DNA of 64,000 bases from Theocolax elegans (lineage: Eukaryota > Arthropoda > Insecta > Hymenoptera > Cerocephalidae), in the NCBI GenBank assembly GCA_026168455.1, contig CM047429.1:37060066-37124065 (forward strand), written 5' to 3'. Below, piece after piece: positions 20,235 through 29,698 of the stretch. The notes under the pieces are model-generated. The model was not told where the DNA came from and did no database searches. It saw nothing but the letters and a program-made list of their open reading frames with translations. The first letter of the stretch is position 1; each line of letters begins with the position of its first letter. A program made the position numbers and the translations under genes.

Positions 20235-22922
20235 ATGGCCAGCAGCTATGAAGCCCGAATGGCCCAGCTTATGCGTGAATCACGCATAGCCAGGGATATT
20301 CGTCGGGAAACGAAGAAGCTTCCGATTGAGGCAGTGTATGCCCAGTTGGAGCATCTGAGTTTAAACGCAAATGGCGAAGAGGCGGAGTGCCGCGAACGCC
20401 TTTTGCGTCACCGGATAAGATGTGTAGACATTAATCTGGAAATACCATGGTTCCCTGAATACGATGAGAATGTAAGGGCAGAGCCTGCACATAAACCTCT
20501 AGTATGTCAGGAACTGTGGGAAATTAGGAAACCTCGTTCCAGGAAAGGGAGTGTGGTCCCATCAGGAACGGAAGTTTCCTGCGAGTCCGAAATGTCGGAT
20601 CGCGAAAGGGTTGCTAGTGACAGAGCACCTATCCCTGAAGAAGATGGAGCTCAGTCACCAAGTGGTCTGTCTAGAAACTCGCCAATGAGTACTGCACAAA
20701 GCCCGAGGTTGGCATCAACAGGTGCTATACCTAAACGGTTTGGTGAGGTACTGGGAGCAAACATGACCACGACTGCAATCCCTTATGTTCCTGTTTCGGT
20801 GGCTGCAACCTCGTGCACAACCACTACGTCGACGGTTACGACCGTGACGACTGCTCAACTCGGAGGTTTTTATGCACCCGCACATTACCTCCCAATTGAA
20901 GAGCAGAGAAACAGTGGACATCTTGGCACTAGAGAGAGTGAAGTGCCAACACAACATTTTGACTTGGGTTCGCAGACGGAAGCCGACCGTCGTACGTCAC
21001 GAGGATACACCTCTAGACAATACGACAACAGGCAACCTGAAGCTAATACAACCGAACGTCAATTTGTTGATGATAGGAATGGATATGACCTTCCTAATGA
21101 CGTCAGTGTTCAATCTTACGAAAAACCGAGATTTGAACAGAGACGTCGTGAGACCTCTTCTAAGACTTGTGAAGGACAAGATAGAAGAGAGAGGCGTGAG
21201 TACACGACTCCAAACAGAAATTCACGACACCATCGTTCTGTGAGTAGAGCCTCAAGCAACGATGAACGTCGTGAAAGCTGTACGGAGAGACGTACTCATA
21301 AACGTCAGTCCAACCGTAAACTCGACGACCGAGCACAGACGGAAATTCCGGAGCAAGGTCACAAAGAGAGGTCGGACAGACGTAGAGAAACGCCTCGAGA
21401 GAAACGTGCGGTGGCCACTTGCGATCAGTGCACTCAGACGGATTCGTCCGATGGGTATCAGTCTGATCGCGAACCTGCTCGTAGGAGATCCGATTCTCGT
21501 AGGGCGGCTGAAGGCCGACAAGAGAATAGGAATCCTTCTACCAGCAGGCGTAGGAGTTCCCGGACGGATAATAGAGATGACCGTCGGGAAAGAGAATCCT
21601 ACGAGGCCAGGCCAAGGTATCGTGAAGACGATAACCGAACGCACGATCGGACAGGGTGTGCACGAGAGCTGCGTATCTGGAACATGTCCTTTGATGGTGA
21701 GACCAAAAAGGACGCGGAAGAATTTCTGAACCGTTTGCACGACTTCAGAAATGACAACGAGTTCTCAGATCGCAGGATGTTCAGTGCCCTGCCCAATGTG
21801 TTCTCAAAATCAGCACTGTTCTGGTATAGAACAGTTCAGCCATCTCTTCGAGATTGGCGTGATTTTGAGATCGAGTTCCTAAATGAGTATGGCCGTATAA
21901 TAAATGACGAAGATTTACTCATGGAACTTCGATCAAGAACACAAAATGAGGGAGAAAAGGCTACGACGTTCTTGAACTGTTTCAGAGCGATCGTGAATAA
22001 ATTTAAATGCCCTCCCTCATTAGAACAACAAGTGAAGATGGCCTACTCGCAGATGAGGCCAGATTACCGTAGGTACATACCAGTACGACAAATCAGGAAT
22101 TTCTCTGATTTGACAAGCTACGGTAAAGAGTACGAGCAGCATTTAACATGGGACACGAAATTTTCCAGTTCCAACGTTAAACGCGAGAAGCTCGTACCAG
22201 AAGCTTTTCCGAAACAGAGTGGTGCAGCACGAGTTTCGGGTAAAGTGGCGACTGTTACCGAAAAGAGTAAGGATGAGTCTTCTCATTCGGATAAACAGTC
22301 GTCTAAGAAAACTATTAAGAAGAAGAGCAAGAAAAGTGCGAAAAACTCGCCAAACTCTTCTTCGAGCGAATACGAAGCAGCCGGTGTGTACGGTACTTCC
22401 AACGTCGCTAATAGTTTTCAGAAACGATACGGCAAATCGAATAATGGAGTGAGTGCCCCCAATTCGAAATCCGTATCGTACATGCCTGTTTCTCAACAGT
22501 CACCTGGGCAACAAAAACAGAGCTCGGGCAAAAGAGAAAGACGTGTTTTGACGAATTCTCAAGTGCCCCAGCAAAACGTTTTTGTCCCACAAATGGCACA
22601 AAACCTGGTGAGGTATGTGCAACCACAGGCGACGGCAGTAAATCCAACGAACCTGAGCACCAACTTTGTCGGCGTGTGTTTCACATGCCAAAAAGTCGGT
22701 CATAGGTCGTCGGATTGCCCGAGCCGAACATGCTACCGATGCGGAAACATTGGGCACTCCGCTGAGCAGTGCTCTACCGAATTGGTAGCAAAGGAGTGCC
22801 AGCTGTGTGGAACTAGTGGCGTTACACTCCAAACATGTCCTAACTGCGTCAGGTTCCTCCAAAACGTGGGAAACCTGAACGCAGGGCACCCGAGCTGCCC
22901 CGGGCGCCCTGCACTGCAGTAA
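20235..22922 (+). CDS. gag: Gag polyprotein of gypsy copy 1
   Basis: Structural polyprotein (895 residues from this ATG) that would assemble the particle and bind element RNA in the cytoplasm. The start ATGG at 20235 has A at -3 and G at +4. The frame is actually open from TTG at 20130, just after an in-frame TGA, so 35 further residues could be made from a non-AUG start. Residues of about 220-470 are a very Arg/Glu/Asp-rich, probably disordered segment. Residues of about 478-590 (LRIWNMSFDGETKKDAEEFL to TTFLNCFRAI) fit the retrotransposon gag capsid fold. A Lys/Ser-rich tract follows. Two CCHC knuckles (CFTCQKVGHRSSDC and CYRCGNIGHSAEQC) start at residue 815, followed by a third Cys cluster. 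The gene overlaps pol and ends at TAA 22920-22922. Confidence 0.9.
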   Translation: MASSYEARMAQLMRESRIARDIRRETKKLPIEAVYAQLEHLSLNANGEEAECRERLLRHRIRCVDINLEIPWFPEYDENVRAEPAHKPLVCQELWEIRKPRSRKGSVVPSGTEVSCESEMSDRERVASDRAPIPEEDGAQSPSGLSRNSPMSTAQSPRLASTGAIPKRFGEVLGANMTTTAIPYVPVSVAATSCTTTTSTVTTVTTAQLGGFYAPAHYLPIEEQRNSGHLGTRESEVPTQHFDLGSQTEADRRTSRGYTSRQYDNRQPEANTTERQFVDDRNGYDLPNDVSVQSYEKPRFEQRRRETSSKTCEGQDRRERREYTTPNRNSRHHRSVSRASSNDERRESCTERRTHKRQSNRKLDDRAQTEIPEQGHKERSDRRRETPREKRAVATCDQCTQTDSSDGYQSDREPARRRSDSRRAAEGRQENRNPSTSRRRSSRTDNRDDRRERESYEARPRYREDDNRTHDRTGCARELRIWNMSFDGETKKDAEEFLNRLHDFRNDNEFSDRRMFSALPNVFSKSALFWYRTVQPSLRDWRDFEIEFLNEYGRIINDEDLLMELRSRTQNEGEKATTFLNCFRAIVNKFKCPPSLEQQVKMAYSQMRPDYRRYIPVRQIRNFSDLTSYGKEYEQHLTWDTKFSSSNVKREKLVPEAFPKQSGAARVSGKVATVTEKSKDESSHSDKQSSKKTIKKKSKKSAKNSPNSSSSEYEAAGVYGTSNVANSFQKRYGKSNNGVSAPNSKSVSYMPVSQQSPGQQKQSSGKRERRVLTNSQVPQQNVFVPQMAQNLVRYVQPQATAVNPTNLSTNFVGVCFTCQKVGHRSSDCPSRTCYRCGNIGHSAEQCSTELVAKECQLCGTSGVTLQTCPNCVRFLQNVGNLNAGHPSCPGRPALQ
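22868..22912 (+). promoter_or_regulatory. -1 programmed ribosomal frameshift signal
   Basis: The slippery heptamer G GGA AAC (22868-22874) is in the gag frame, with a six-base spacer CTGAAC. The hairpin that follows pairs GCAGGGC (22881-22887) with GCCCTGC (22906-22912), and CCCG (22889-22892) with CGGG (22901-22904). The pol frame is open from 22844 and lies at -1 to gag. This is the classical arrangement for making Gag-Pol. It is retained in copy 2 (50915-50959) with one G-T wobble. Confidence 0.85.
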
Positions 22923-25900
22923 GTAAACCGCATGGTTTACAAGGGCAAGAGTTTAAGGTTGGAGAACCCTCTAAACTCTTTAAGAAGTCTAGCAAATCAT
23001 TTGCTGACTTCTCTCAAGTCCTTAACGGAGATCAAATTCCCTCTCAGACCGAAGTTGGTGTCGAAAGTAAGTCTGAGTGTAAGGATTCTAATCGTTCTGG
23101 GGATTCGACAGATGGAAAAGTTCTTAGAACACAACCTGTCAATCCCACCCGAGCTTTGCAAGGTAAAACAGAACAAGGAACCTTATTAGACCAACAAAAG
23201 CGTGAGGCTAAAGTTTGGTCTAAGGAACTCCAAAGGCAAATATACTCTGATAGCAGAGATATTATTGGTGAAGAAAGCGTAAAGAGATCGTTATCTCAGC
23301 CGCTTAGCACCATCGGAGTGAACGACCTTGGTTGTTGCTCATCGTCACCCCGTTGTGACACACCTAGTAAAGAGGACAAGAAGCCCTTGGTGGAGAAGGA
23401 AATTGTCCTCAACAACGAGCCCTTGGTGGAGAAGGTAGTTGTCGATGGTGTGCATAACATGAACCGTACAAGCTCGTTGCCGAGAAGTACAGTTCAGGGG
23501 GGGGCAGATGCCGTACCAAGTACGTCTAAAATGACGCACACGGCATCGACTCCTAACGACGATAGTCAAACCGATCAGATAATTGCTGGAATCCAATCGG
23601 ATAACCGGCTATTCTTTTTGGTACGACTCGGTGGAAAGGACTTTAAAGCACTTTTCGATCCTGGCGCCATGGTCTCTCTTGTACGATCAGATGTTGTCGA
23701 ACAGTACAAGTTTAAATGGAGACCCGTCAAGGTTATCGTGAAAGGTGTGGCTGGACCAGCTCTTAAAGTCCTTGGCCTAATTGACATCCTATTCTGTGTA
23801 GAAGGCCTTGATGGCAATATCCAACTGAGAATTGTAGAGAATATTGAGCATTCCATCATTCTCGGTATGGATTTTCTACAACATTGGAATATGGAAGTCA
23901 AATTAGGCGAAGCTATTTGGCGTATTGGCGAGAGTGATTGGAGACACTTCGTCAGAGATACATCTCATGACATCGATTCGAGGATTTCCGCTGAATGTGC
24001 TGGTATAATTGAGATACAGGACGACCAGCGGAAACAAGTCAAAGAGTTAGTTGAAAGCCTACTCTTGCCCTCGGGAGACGTCCACGGCTTTACGACGTTA
24101 ACGGAGCACCACATAGAGGTTGATCCTGGTGCAAGACCGGTTCGTCATAAGCCAAGACGTATGTCTCCCAAGGTCCTCGAATTTGCCCAGAGTGAGGTCA
24201 AAAAGATGTTTGACAAGGGCATTATTGAACCGAGTGCGAGTGATTGGTCAGCTGCTCCGGTCATCGTCCGCAAGGACGAAGGAAGTTATCGCTTCTGTAT
24301 CGATTTTCGAGACCTTAATGCAGTCACAAAACGTGATTCTTATCCAATTCCTAATATGGATACCATATTGGATAAGCTGCATAATGCAAGGTACATATCG
24401 AAAATTGATCTTAAGAAAGCGTACTTTCAAATATTAATGGCCGAGGCGAGCCGGCATTATACTGCATTTGCTGTACCAGGGTCGGGGCTGTGGCAGTTCA
24501 CGAGAATGCCTTTTGGCCTCATGAATGCTCCTATGACCTTTGCACGGCTTATAGATGCAATTTTCGGGCCTAAGGTGGAACCTCATGTGTTTGGTTATTT
24601 AGACGACTTGATCGTCATTACCGAAACTTTTGAGGACCATCTGAAATGGCTCGAATACGTACTAAGGACGTTGAATGACGCTGGACTCGAAGTGAATCGA
24701 GAGAAGTGTGAGTTCTGTTGTTCCAGCGTAACGTTCCTTGGGTACAAATTGGACGCGGACGGCTTGAGGCCTGACGAGGAACGAGTCGCTCCAGTCCTTA
24801 ATTACCCTACCCCTCGTAATGTCAAACAGCTGAGATCCTTTCTCGGGATGGTAGGCTGGTACTCTCGATTCATTAATCGAGAAGCTGACATTAAAGCTCC
24901 CCTTACCAAGTTGCTGCGTAAAGACCAGGCTTGGGATTGGGGCGAGGAGCAGGAGGAGGCGTTCTGTCAGCTTAGAGTTGCGTTAGCTGAAGCGCCTGTA
25001 TTAGCCCGTCCAGACTTTTCTAAGCCATTTACCGTCCAAAGTGACGCTAGTGACTTAGCAATAGGTGCGGTGTTGACGCAACTGGACGACGAGGGTTTCG
25101 AGCATCCGATTGTCTACGTCAGCAGATTATTAAATCGCGCTGAACGTAATTACATGACAACGGAAAAAGAATGCTTGGCTCTCATATGGGCTATTAAGAG
25201 ATTGAGACCATATATTGAGGCCTATCGATTCACGGCTGTGACCGACCATAGTGCTCTCAAATGGCTCAAAAATCTCAGAGAGCCGTCGGGTAGGTTGGCA
25301 CGATGGATACTTGAAATGCAGCAATGGGACTTTGAAATAGTGCATAAGAAAGGAGCCTTGCACTATGTCCCGGACGCGCTTTCTCGTGCCGTCAACCCAG
25401 ACCCCGACGAAGAAGAGATTGCCTCGTTCGAAGTAATTACAGATCCATGGTATATTGCTAGGTTAAACGATGTACGCTCATGCCCTCAGAAATTTCCGGA
25501 GTGGAAAATTGAGGATGATATGCTATATCGTTTTACAAGTGATAAACTCTTGGACTCTGTAACAGAACGAGAAGAAGGCTGGCGCCTTGTTCTACCCTTA
25601 GAGCAGAGGAACCGAGTCTTAGTAGATTCTCATTTCCACCCATCCATGGGTCATATGGGAGTCGAAAAGACTTACGAACGTGTTGCGAGAGACTATTATT
25701 GGCCAGGTATCTACCACGATACCCGCCAATTTGTTTTACAGTGTCTGATCTGTCAGAGCTATAAGACGTCTCAAGCAGGTCCTCAAGGCTTGATGGGTAA
25801 ACGTAACATTGAGAGACCCTGGGCTGTTGTGGCAGCAGACGTAATGGAGCTTCCACGTAGTAAAAGTCAATACAAATACATCATAGTATTTCAAGACTTG

Positions 25901-26680
25901 TTTACAAGGTGGATAGAGCTCAAACCATTACGTACGGCGACCGGTAAGTCGGTGTCGAAAGCATTCGAGGAACTCGTAGTCTTCCGTTGGGAAACGCCAG
26001 ATTTCCTAATAACGGATAATGGGACGGAGTTCATCAACGGCATCATGTCGCGAATGCTGGAGGAGTATGGCATAAAACATGTCAGAACCCCTCCTTACCG
26101 ACCACAAGCCAACCCAGTGGAGAGAACAAATAGAACGTTAAAAACGATGATTGCGACGTTTGTGGATTCGGATCATCGTGGGTGGGACACACATTTGCAC
26201 GAATTTCGTCATGCAATAAACACGGCAATGCAGTCGAGTACCAAAGTCTCACCCGCGTTCTTAAACTTCGGGCGTCATCCACAACCTGTGAAGAGTCTCC
26301 GCAGGGAAGTGGAAAAACGGGAATTTAAGATCCTGGACAATCCCGAAGTATGGCTAGATCGTCTTAAAAGACTTGATGCTCTACGCGACTTGGTCAAGAA
26401 ATACATTGACGAGGAGCAAAGACGTCAAGAAAAGACCTACAATAGAAACAGACGTATTGCCTCGTTTCAGGTCGGAGATCTAGTCATGAGGAAGTGCCGA
26501 ACGCTTTCCCAAGGTGCGAAGGGCATATCTGCTAAGCTTGCACCAAAGTATGACGGACCCTTCGAAGTTAAAGAAGTACTATCTCCAGTAATTCTGAGAC
26601 TAGAAGAGTCCGGTCGGAAACGGACCGAGGTACACATATCTGATGTAAAAAGATATGTACCACCTCGGGTTGTCAAGTAA
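22874..26680 (+). CDS. pol: Pol polyprotein (PR-RT-RNase H-IN) of gypsy copy 1
   Basis: Read after -1 slippage at 22874, about 1268 codons without a stop; it has no obvious ATG of its own near the start. In order: a linker; retropepsin with FLVRLGGKDFKALFDPGA (active-site Asp codon 23657; DPG instead of the usual DTG/DSG) and ILGMDFL; reverse transcriptase with motif A KIDLKKAYF (Asp codon 24407) and YLDD at 24596-24607; RNase H (QSDASDLAIGAVL, VTDHSALKWL); integrase H2C2 zinc domain (HFHPSMGHMG to CLICQ); integrase core with AADVME, ITDNGTEF and NPVERTNRTLK (Asp, Asp, Glu); and a GPY/F end (KYDGPFEVKEV). It matures particles, copies RNA into DNA and inserts it. No chromodomain or envelope follows. 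All catalytic blocks are present, so it is possibly active. Confidence 0.92.
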   Translation, partial: PERRAPELPRAPCTAVSKPHGLQGQEFKVGEPSKLFKKSSKSFADFSQVLNGDQIPSQTEVGVESKSECKDSNRSGDSTDGKVLRTQPVNPTRALQGKTEQGTLLDQQKREAKVWSKELQRQIYSDSRDIIGEESVKRSLSQPLSTIGVNDLGCCSSSPRCDTPSKEDKKPLVEKEIVLNNEPLVEKVVVDGVHNMNRTSSLPRSTVQGGADAVPSTSKMTHTASTPNDDSQTDQIIAGIQSDNRLFFLVRLGGKDFKALFDPGAMVSLVRSDVVEQYKFKWRPVKVIVKGVAGPALKVLGLIDILFCVEGLDGNIQLRIVENIEHSIILGMDFLQHWNMEVKLGEAIWRIGESDWRHFVRDTSHDIDSRISAECAGIIEIQDDQRKQVKELVESLLLPSGDVHGFTTLTEHHIEVDPGARPVRHKPRRMSPKVLEFAQSEVKKMFDKGIIEPSASDWSAAPVIVRKDEGSYRFCIDFRDLNAVTKRDSYPIPNMDTILDKLHNARYISKIDLKKAYFQILMAEASRHYTAFAVPGSGLWQFTRMPFGLMNAPMTFARLIDAIFGPKVEPHVFGYLDDLIVITETFEDHLKWLEYVLRTLNDAGLEVNREKCEFCCSSVTFLGYKLDADGLRPDEERVAPVLNYPTPRNVKQLRSFLGMVGWYSRFINREADIKAPLTKLLRKDQAWDWGEEQEEAFCQLRVALAEAPVLARPDFSKPFTVQSDASDLAIGAVLTQLDDEGFEHPIVYVSRLLNRAERNYMTTEKECLALIWAIKRLRPYIEAYRFTAVTDHSALKWLKNLREPSGRLARWILEMQQWDFEIVHKKGALHYVPDALSRAVNPDPDEEEIASFEVITDPWYIARLNDVRSCPQKFPEWKIEDDMLYRFTSDKLLDSVTEREEGWRLVLPLEQRNRVLVDSHFHPSMGHMGVEKTYERVARDYYWPGIYHDTRQFVLQCLICQSYKTSQAGPQGLMGKRNIERPWAVVAADVMELPRSKSQYKYIIVFQDLFTRWIELKPLRTATGKSVSKAFEELVVFRWETPDFLITDNGTEFINGIMSRMLEEYGIKHVRTPPYRPQANPVERTNRTLKTMIATFVDSDHRGWDTHLHEFRHAINTAMQSSTKVSPAFLNFGRHPQPVKSLRREVEKREFKILDNPEVWLDRLKRLDALRDLVKKYIDEEQRRQEKTYNRNRRIASFQVGDLVMRKCRTLSQGAKGISAKLAPKYDGPFEVKEVLSPVILRLEESGRKRTEVHISDVKRYVPPRVVK

Positions 26681-26827
26681 AGCAGTAAGGGTTGCGTATC
26701 GGTTTGCATGAGAACAGTTATCGAAGGTTGGGCCTGGTAACTGTATGCCATGCATTGAGAGAGTGATATTTGAGAATACTTGTGTGTGAGTGAATGGGCA
26801 ATCCTCCCTTATTCGTAATTTACCTTT

Positions 26828-26860
26828 AATTATGACTAATTAACCTTTTGTTTTCTTTCA
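26828..26860 (+). promoter_or_regulatory. Splice acceptor before third ORF
   Basis: A branch-like TGACTAAT is followed by CCTTTTGTTTTCTTTCAG, a strong pyrimidine tract plus AG, nine nucleotides before the ATG of the third ORF. Copy 2 keeps the same sequence at 54809-54841. With the LTR donor at 16987 it would produce a short spliced RNA, the way errantiviruses express env. Inferred. Confidence 0.65.
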
Positions 26861-26868
26861 GCTCCCCG

Positions 26869-28515
26869 ATGGACCAGAACCGAGACCTGGAGGCAGGAGA
26901 CGGTGTTGATCCATCGTCGCCTCCGATCATTCTGCTGGGGGAAGACACTCCGACGTCGAGTGTTGCCAAAGAGGTCATCGGAGTGGCCTCCGACTGTCTC
27001 GAGGTGCCCGTTGATGACCCACTCGCTGGATGTGACCAGTCCGTGCGGGAAATCGACGAAGTACTTATCGAGATGGAAGGACCATCCCGAACCTCGACGG
27101 TTGATATCCCGTCATCGGGTGATACGACCCAGGTGGAGCCGATGGAGGTGGACGTACCTGCGGTGTTAGCACTGGGGTCGTCCACCAATATCTACCCCGC
27201 CGACTACGTAGAGGATCTACGCGAGGCAGAACGGGAGCGGCAAAAGGCCGCCGCCGATAATCGCCCACGCCGCAAGAAGAAGAAGAGCAGCGGCAGACGG
27301 CAGTTGACGATGGATGACTATGAGTCAGGAGTCCCAGCCAACCCCCAAGTGACGGAGAGTCCGTGCTTGAGGGCGGGAGCTGTGTCCGTCATAGTCCCAT
27401 CAACCGCAGGGGAACTCGATGTTGGGGTCGAGACCCTGACGGAACAAGCCAAGGCTGGGCCATCGTCATCCGGCCCAGTCATTACTAGGGGGATCGTCCT
27501 CCGTCGATTGGTTCCTCTACCTTTCGATAGGTCGGTAGATCCGCCTAAAATGGCTTGTTTTAACTGCTGGGCGATGGACCACAGCCACCGGGAGTGCGCG
27601 GCTCCGCAAACGATACACTGCTTCAATTGCGGCCGCCGAGGGGTGGCAGTGAGTGAGTGTCCAAGATGCTCTCGATCCTATGCCATCTGGATCCAAGAGC
27701 GGGGATACTCGCCGTTCTCGACGGTTGCTTCCCAGGTTTCGGTTGCCAAGGTCCCTGCACCTCAGCAGAGATCGAAGCGGTCGAAGCAACGGGACAGCCA
27801 GAACGAGTCCAAGAAGCGGCGGAAGGAGACGCCCACCCGCAGGGAGGGACCCAAGAAGGGCTCGTTTGTGAAGCCTTCTGGGCCCAAGCCCTCCTATGCG
27901 GAAGTGGTGGTGGGTCGCCGAGTAGAAGAGGCGACTCGCCGCCAGGCTGCTGCCTTTGGCTTAGACAGCACAGGGCCCTTCGAACAGGTGAAGGTTGCCC
28001 TCAGTGCTGTCGTCCAAGCTAAGGCAGACCAGAAGTTGAGGGAGTACCAGGAGAATCAAACTACTCCCTCAGCCAACCAGTCAGCAGCCGACTCACCACG
28101 GCAGGGACGAGAAGAGAGCGGCGCTCAGCCAGTCCCTGCCCAACCACCAGTCGGGGAGGAAGGTATAGACACCCCGTCCCCAAAACCTCGTAAGAAGCAG
28201 TCACCGAAGGCTGGGCCTAGTGGCTTGCGACGACCCAACCCGATGGACGTTGACGCCTCTACGAGCGTGGTTAAACCACCTCGCAAGCCGACACAGAAAC
28301 GGGGGGTTGGGTCCGAACACCGTACTGTCCAAGAAATACGGGCTTCATCGGCTGGGTCACCGGCGACGGCCGACCAATCCAGAAACGAGACGGACATTCT
28401 CAGGGAATGTCGTCTGTTGCTGGAGGCCGCCGCCAACCTCCCTTCCGACATTGCACGAGAGATAGGGCAGGAGGTGGTCCGGATCCTTAGGGATCGTATT
28501 CCTTCCCGACATTAA
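26869..28515 (+). CDS. Third ORF: zinc-knuckle, Ser/Pro-rich protein in env position
   Basis: A 548-residue frame 188 bp after pol, starting at the ATG at 26869 right after the splice acceptor; the open frame begins at 26848. It is not an envelope: there is no signal peptide, membrane segment or fusion motif. Residues 1-120 are acidic and Ser/Thr-rich. Near residue 131 is RPRRKKKKSSGRR, a likely nuclear-localisation or RNA-binding patch. A CCHC knuckle CFNCWAMDHSHREC starts near residue 229, followed by a variant CFNCGRRGVAVSEC with Val in the His position and a CPRC pair. The rest is Lys/Pro/Ser-rich and basic, ending in an amphipathic helix-like segment (DILRECRLLLEAAANL). The knuckles suggest nucleic-acid binding and a Gag-like origin. 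Function unknown; no family recognised with certainty. Confidence 0.75.
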   Translation: MDQNRDLEAGDGVDPSSPPIILLGEDTPTSSVAKEVIGVASDCLEVPVDDPLAGCDQSVREIDEVLIEMEGPSRTSTVDIPSSGDTTQVEPMEVDVPAVLALGSSTNIYPADYVEDLREAERERQKAAADNRPRRKKKKSSGRRQLTMDDYESGVPANPQVTESPCLRAGAVSVIVPSTAGELDVGVETLTEQAKAGPSSSGPVITRGIVLRRLVPLPFDRSVDPPKMACFNCWAMDHSHRECAAPQTIHCFNCGRRGVAVSECPRCSRSYAIWIQERGYSPFSTVASQVSVAKVPAPQQRSKRSKQRDSQNESKKRRKETPTRREGPKKGSFVKPSGPKPSYAEVVVGRRVEEATRRQAAAFGLDSTGPFEQVKVALSAVVQAKADQKLREYQENQTTPSANQSAADSPRQGREESGAQPVPAQPPVGEEGIDTPSPKPRKKQSPKAGPSGLRRPNPMDVDASTSVVKPPRKPTQKRGVGSEHRTVQEIRASSAGSPATADQSRNETDILRECRLLLEAAANLPSDIAREIGQEVVRILRDRIPSRH

Positions 28516-28590
28516 GAAGAGAAACGTACAGCGCGCAGTCGTGGATAGATTGTGCCTTTCTTCGACTCGGCCTTCCCGAGGGAAGTGGAG

Positions 28591-28607
28591 TCTAGGGGGG
28601 GGGGCTT
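28591..28607 (+). other. Polypurine tract
   Basis: A purine-rich stretch GGAAGTGGAG, then TCT and A plus ten G, lies immediately before the 3' LTR and is separated from it by CTT. It should prime plus-strand DNA synthesis. Confidence 0.7.
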
Positions 28608-29694
28608 TGTGACAGAAATCGTCACACAATCTATTCACGATGAATAGAGTAATTAAATTCGCGAATTGTAAGTCGTCGGAGCCTTTCGTATGTCAAGGCC
28701 AACCGTCAACACTTGTTTACTTTTCTACGAGTGTACAATTACGCGCGCGACAATACGTAGGGATGGGAGCGCGAAAGAGTGTGTGAGTTTCCCCACTCCC
28801 ATCCCTTTTTCGGGAAATTAGACGATCGCCTAGTTAGTGTGTAATGATCCGTCGATCGGGACGGATTATGATATTGTCTGGACGTTCCGTACTGCTCGTG
28901 AGTGCCGAGAGTGCGCCCCACCCCCTCCTGCATTAAGCTCTGTGAACGGTTGTTCCGGAGCAGAGCTAGGTGCGGAGACCCGGGTGGACCGAACGCGTGT
29001 CCGTATAGTTTTGGTGTGCGTTTGTGTGTGTGTGTGAACAAAAGGACGGGGTCGTGCGCGGGTGATACCGAGGATCGCGATTCGCTCGCCGCGGCAAGGG
29101 CCGCCTTCACCACCTCAACCACCGGTCGTCCCCTTTGTCAAGGAGGTCGACCAGTCGCCGAGGATCGGCTGGGCCATCCCCGAGGAGCGTCACCGGTAAA
29201 TGACCATTTACTATCGTGACCCTCCCCCTCCCTTGTGTGTGTGTGTACCACGGGAGTGTGTTCGAGTACAACGGTACTCGAACAGCGGTTCCCGGGATTG
29301 AAACCTGTCGCAGGCGAGGATCTCGATCCGGCAGGTTTCCCGGGACTTCCGCCCGCGCGAAATAACTTTGTCGCGGCACACGGCCCGAGTGGCCATTTTG
29401 TTAATTATTTTATTAAAATAAATATTTCTTTTATTTTATTTTAATTAAGAGTGTTTATTTATTGTTCTCCCCGCTCCCGCCGACATCCTTTAATTAATAT
29501 AAATCGCGTCGAGGCAAGGAGGATCGCCCGAATCCTCCATACCGTGCGTCCCAGCGAACTCGCGTTCCTGGCGACAGCCCGCAGTTCGACAAATTAAATA
29601 ACTTGTGTGCGCGGTATTGGGCAACGCGGCCCAACGGTTAATATTAATTATATAAATGAATTAATTTAATCGGGTTCGCGAATACCACGTGACA
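28608..29694 (+). repeat. 3' LTR of gypsy copy 1
   Basis: 1087 bp, same length as the 5' LTR. Differences seen by eye number six, including G to A in the splice donor (29200) and T/C in the last ten bases. It is followed by CAAT, the target duplication. Confidence 0.95.
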
Positions 29695-29698
29695 CAAT

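Larger units (their letters stand above)
16399..29694 (+). mobile_element. Full-length Ty3/gypsy LTR retrotransposon, copy 1 (13.3 kb)
   Basis: Two 1087-bp LTRs flank an 11.1-kb interior with primer site, structured leader, gag, pol, a third ORF and a polypurine tract. The 4-bp target duplication CAAT is present at 16395-16398 and 29695-29698. The LTRs differ at about six positions by my reading, so the insertion is recent. The gag, pol and third-ORF frames have no internal stop, so the copy may still be competent. Domain order protease-RT-RNase H-integrase defines Ty3/gypsy (Metaviridae). A tRNA-Arg primer is also known from the mdg1/412 group. Confidence 0.95.

Noticed and set aside
20715..22933. 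Minus-strand open frames of 60-162 codons across gag
   Set aside because: Shadows of the gag coding strand with low-complexity Arg/Ser content; same for those opposite pol and ORF3.
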